Shown: positions 17,583 through 20,446 of the stretch, one piece after another
How positions within the stretch are numbered: the stretch's first letter is position 1
Layout of the letters: each line of letters opens with the position of its first letter
From: Seison nebaliae
Taxonomy: Eukaryota; Rotifera; Pararotatoria; Seisonacea; Seisonidae
DNA length: 20,446 nt
NCBI GenBank assembly: GCA_023231475.1
Contig: JALJEE010002154.1
Location: forward strand, 1 to 20,446
Direction: 5' to 3'
Notes under the pieces: generated by a model
Databases searched by the model: none
Told to the model about the DNA's origin: nothing
Seen by the model: the letters and a program-made list of their open reading frames with translations, nothing else
Position numbers and translations under genes: made by a program

Positions 17583-18817
17583 TCCCTTTTATTATTTAAC
17601 CAAAATGAAAGTATTTACGAGAATAACAAAATAAGATTTGTTTTCTGTTTCTTTTTCTTTTTGTTCTTATTCGTTAACTCCAATTTGAACGATTACAATT
17701 CTCCGTTACTCAATCACTTATTAAGGAGAATAAGGAGAGAACCGTAATAAACGGTATTGAAATTCCATAGGAAAAATTTGTTCAATTCTTAAATTATTAC
17801 TTTCGCTTTTTTGTTGACATATCATTTTCCCTTCTAATCTTTCTTGGAACGGTAGAATTAGAAAGAACTTTTAAGGTTTCCAAAAACTTCTAATAACCAA
17901 TCTTATAACGATTTGTTGTTGTTGTAAAATTATTGATTATTATCCATATCTAAAATTTTCGAGTTTACAATTTTGAAGTGTTGATATTGAATAAGAATAA
18001 AATAACTTACGGTATGACTACTTCTAAATAAATGTACACATCGTATTCTTTTATTCCTTCCAATCAATTATACTACTTGCTTTAATTTGTTCACTATTAG
18101 TGTGGAGTGGAAAGAATCAATTTTAATTCAAACTAAAATTTATGATTTCTGTATCTTGGATACCATAAAATAGGTTTGTCCAATAAATGTCCAAGGTTAT
18201 AACATCGAAATTTTCTTTCGTACTTTAATTTAGAACCGAAATTTTATGATTCTAGTATAAGTCAGTAATCCAATGTTCCACAATTTATGAAACACAGTCT
18301 AGTTCATTTATACAAGAGAACGAACGGACATGTCAAGTATTTGTGTAATTTTCAAGAAAGAGTTCAAATCTCGCATAAATAACCGAAAACAATTTTAATT
18401 TTGAAAGTATTTCGAACTAATTTTTTTCGTTTATAAATCTCATCGTTCTCTCTGATTAGACAAATTACATAGTCGCCCAGTATATGATCGTAGTCTTTTT
18501 TCTTAAATCTTTTGTCAAAACAGGATATGGTGATAACGTTCTCCATGTTCCTCGCTGAGATTATTGACTTTGGGCGCAAATTTGTCCATATTAGAATGTG
18601 AAAGATGTAATTTGAAGAATATATTACAGTTAATTCCTTTTATAGCTATTGAGAACGGAAGAAAGTTTTTGCCTAATTCTGAATCGATTTTTATGAAGTG
18701 GATCTCAAATTGATCGTCTGTTGCTTCTTAACTTATGTTTAAAATTTCTTGTAAAAATAACGTGGATATTCTTCATTTTATGGATAAAAGTATAAGAAAC
18801 ATTCTTTAAGTTTTTCG
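17583..18817. other. AT-rich interval without recognisable genes
   Basis: Upstream region of the PAQR-like gene (promoter expected just above 17582), then about 1 kb of AT-rich DNA. A 71-codon frame at 18364-18579 (minus) has no motif I recognise and is not called a gene. It lies just past the decayed transposase fragment and could be more of that element. Confidence 0.45.
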
Positions 18818-19062
18818 TTAATTTTCGACTAAAAAATAGCCCCGAAAATCGAACACAACCGGACATGGAGAATTCATAACCTCATAATACTTTTCCGAAT
18901 TGATTCGTCCCCCATCCAACATATAAATGGCACTCTTTCCCTCATACCCAATTGCTACTCATACTACTACACCTTTCAACCTACCAAATTGGGATTTTGA
19001 GAAATTTTTCAATTTTGTTCTAATGAGGTACCGTCAAAGATAAATTTCTTCAACCACTTCAC
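18818..19062 (-). mobile_element. Decayed Tc1/mariner-type transposase fragment
   Basis: Read on the minus strand, 18976-18818 gives a 52-codon stretch with one in-frame TGA, at the place where the family has Trp. It contains VAIGYEGKSAIYMLDGG followed by RINSEKYYEVM. This matches the middle of Tc1/mariner transposases (VMVWG.IS..GK..L.F.D.G.INSEKY..VL). A little upstream, GTG at 19062 begins VKWLKKFIFDG, which resembles the segment before the second catalytic Asp, in another frame and followed by stops. Neither the third acidic residue region nor terminal repeats were found. It is a dead remnant. Confidence 0.55.
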
Positions 19063-19296
19063 ATTATATTTTCTTCGTTCAAAATGTCCAATTTAAGATT
19101 CTCTTTTTAAAATGAAATACCATAAAAGTTTTAAAATTTTGTGGAATTTTATTCCTGATTATTGACTTTTGATAGGTTTTAAAATTTTGTGGAGTAGTAT
19201 ATTATACATATACATGTATATCTATTATGTTAACGATGTAGGTTTATTTTCAAGCTAAAGGTTTAAATTAAAACAAGATTAGTTTCCACCGACAGC

Positions 19297-20183
19297 TTAA
19301 GGTACTGCCGATATATTTGAAAAAACCGAGTTCGCCATCGACGGCCCATTACTTTGGACCACGCTAATAAGAAGTTTACATATATATTGATATTGAACTT
19401 AATTATTACCTTCTATCATCTTTTACAACTTTTTTTGGCGGAGTTCTACAGCTCAATCGTGCAGATGTTATTAATATGACCATAGCAATAAAAACCATAG
19501 TACCGACCATAATTACTTGTAGTAGTGATGTTTTCTTTTCTTTTTCACCCTTCCCGGTGTACAGTGCTGTTTAGTTGTAAAAAAAACAATATTTCCGAAA
19601 TTGATTAACTTTCAGAGAGAATTGAATATTTTTGATGTGAACCGACAAAACCTTTTAAATGTTTTGTTCGACTTAATGCAAATCCAAATGAATCTTCATG
19701 CTCAACCTATTAATTATGAATTAATGTATGGACTGACAAATTAAAAGTCTTAACAATTGTACTTATAATCAAAGTTGTGGTACAGAAAAGATCACTCTTC
19801 TCGACAGATGCGTTTCTGTATTCTACTGATTCAATGAACCATTTTAAATTATATTCATCGGTAAAATTCTAGTTGATAAATAATATTTATTCAATTGTTT
19901 TGTTTTGAAGAAGAGTAAAACGTTAAAATTCATCCTTTTTCTACAAATCTCTTGCTTTTCTTCTAACCCTGTTTCAACTTTACGTATTATATCAATTTCT
20001 TCCTTAATAGCCTTGTTCGATATAGCAACTAAAGTTATTTTTTTTCGAATTGTTTGTTCGGCGAATCCTAATGTGTAATTAATATAAAATAAAATTTAAT
20101 TACTTAAAATTTTATGACTCACCCAAAATGATATTCAAGTATTCATGCAGGTAACCCGAGAGAAACTTTGAAAACGACAAGCA
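19297..20183 (-). CDS. Unrecognised single-pass membrane protein (5' end unresolved)
   Basis: Five coding exons join with matching phases on the minus strand: a stretch ending at 20123 (G|GTGAGT), then 20067-19922, 19868-19755, 19706-19652, 19566-19410 and 19363-19297; introns are 46-85 bp. The product has a charged helical region (EEIDIIRKVETGLEEKQ), a segment with N-glycosylation sequons (NFTD, NASV) and one Cys, and one clear TM helix (SLLQVIMVGTMVFIAMVILI). A short basic then polar tail follows, ending SNISAVP and TAA at 19297. The topology is probably type I. No ATG was found in the frame of the first exon. A hydrophobic leader starting at ATG 20184 lies in another frame and does not join by any canonical splice I could find. 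I do not recognise the family. Confidence 0.45.
19410..19566 (-). other. Transmembrane exon of the unrecognised membrane protein
   Basis: Acceptor CTAAACAG at 19567-19568 and donor AG|GTAATAATT at 19409. The 157-nt exon is the best-supported of the set because it carries a textbook hydrophobic helix of about 20 residues followed by a positively charged stop-transfer stretch (SARLSCRTPPKKVVK). Confidence 0.6.
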
Positions 20184-20235
20184 TTAAGAGCAGGAGAAGG
20201 ATGTTGTGTATTATGAACAACAATAATCAAATTAA

Positions 20236-20240
20236 TAATA

Positions 20241-20276
<36 letters not shown>

Positions 20277-20277
20277 T
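20236..20277. repeat. (ATT)n microsatellite
   Basis: About a dozen ATT units directly after the stop codon of the minus-strand gene at the right edge. It forms the beginning of that gene's 3' UTR. Confidence 0.9.
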
Positions 20278-20446
20278 ATTGATTAAATTCCCGTCGGGAT
20301 AAATCAGAAAAAAGTGAAAAAAAAATTTGATCTTCGCCGATATTGATTAATCGGTGTAATTCGGCGAGAGAATCCATATCGATTGGCATAGAAACTGCGG
20401 GATCAAAGGAAAAAGTGAAATCTCTAAAATCCTCAATTGGAATCTC
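20276..20446 (-). CDS. C-terminal end of an unrecognised protein (5' end outside window)
   Basis: Read on the minus strand from the right edge, 56 codons are open and end in TAA at 20276-20278. Residues are coding-like: EIPIEDFRDFTFSFDP, then MPIDMDSLAELHRLINIG and a close at LSRREFNQ. Base composition is richer in G+C than the flanking DNA, which switches at the stop to an ATT repeat. The next minus-strand gene begins within about 100 bp. There is one donor-like GTTTCT inside (after codon GCA), so the last part might be skipped in some transcripts. Family unknown. Confidence 0.5.

Noticed and set aside
18352-18378. T-loop-like GTTCAAATC suggesting a tRNA
   Set aside because: Stem pairing fails beyond three base pairs, and no acceptor, D or anticodon arms could be placed.

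Overview
The window is AT-rich metazoan DNA. Spliced genes with 44-107 bp introns, packed on both strands, point to a compact invertebrate genome. I cannot fix the phylum. A gene resembling vertebrate C2orf81, which I associate with ciliated or testis tissue, argues mildly against nematodes. The exon models were assembled by eye from splice signals, phase agreement and recalled family motifs.

Layout, left to right. 1-237 (+) is the last coding part of an unrecognised helical protein. 1575-2258 (+) is a PGAM5-like histidine-phosphatase relative that has lost its catalytic RH pair and starts with a hydrophobic leader. 3328-4614 (+) is an alpha/beta hydrolase of the SERHL/Kraken type in three exons. 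4739-6787 (+) is a single-exon type II TGF-beta/activin receptor kinase with DFD in place of DFG. A 539 bp inverted-repeat element (MITE-like) sits at 7011-7549, between the convergent ends of the receptor and of a Pax6-like gene (7693-10490, -). The Pax6-like gene has a full paired domain, a Ser50 homeodomain and a 39-nt exon that can be skipped in frame.

Three minus-strand genes follow, with intergenic gaps of 133 and 54 bp: 13314-14558, 11644-13180 and 11116-11589. The first two are clearly paralogous and resemble C2orf81; the third may be a diverged member. Next come a four-exon mitochondrial Obg GTPase (GTPBP10-like, 15133-16348, +) and a convergent seven-TM PAQR/membrane progestin receptor-like gene (16470-17582, -), with a symmetric AATAAA/TTTATT element between them.

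The last 2.8 kb is gene-poor. It holds a decayed Tc1/mariner transposase fragment (about 18818-19062, -), the phase-consistent exons of an unrecognised single-pass membrane protein (19297-about 20183, -), an (ATT)n repeat, and the 3' end of another minus-strand gene at the right edge.

The genes do not form one pathway. The receptor kinase, Pax6-like factor and PAQR receptor are signalling or developmental genes, the hydrolase and GTPase are housekeeping, and the C2orf81-like cluster is the only lineage-specific local expansion I see.
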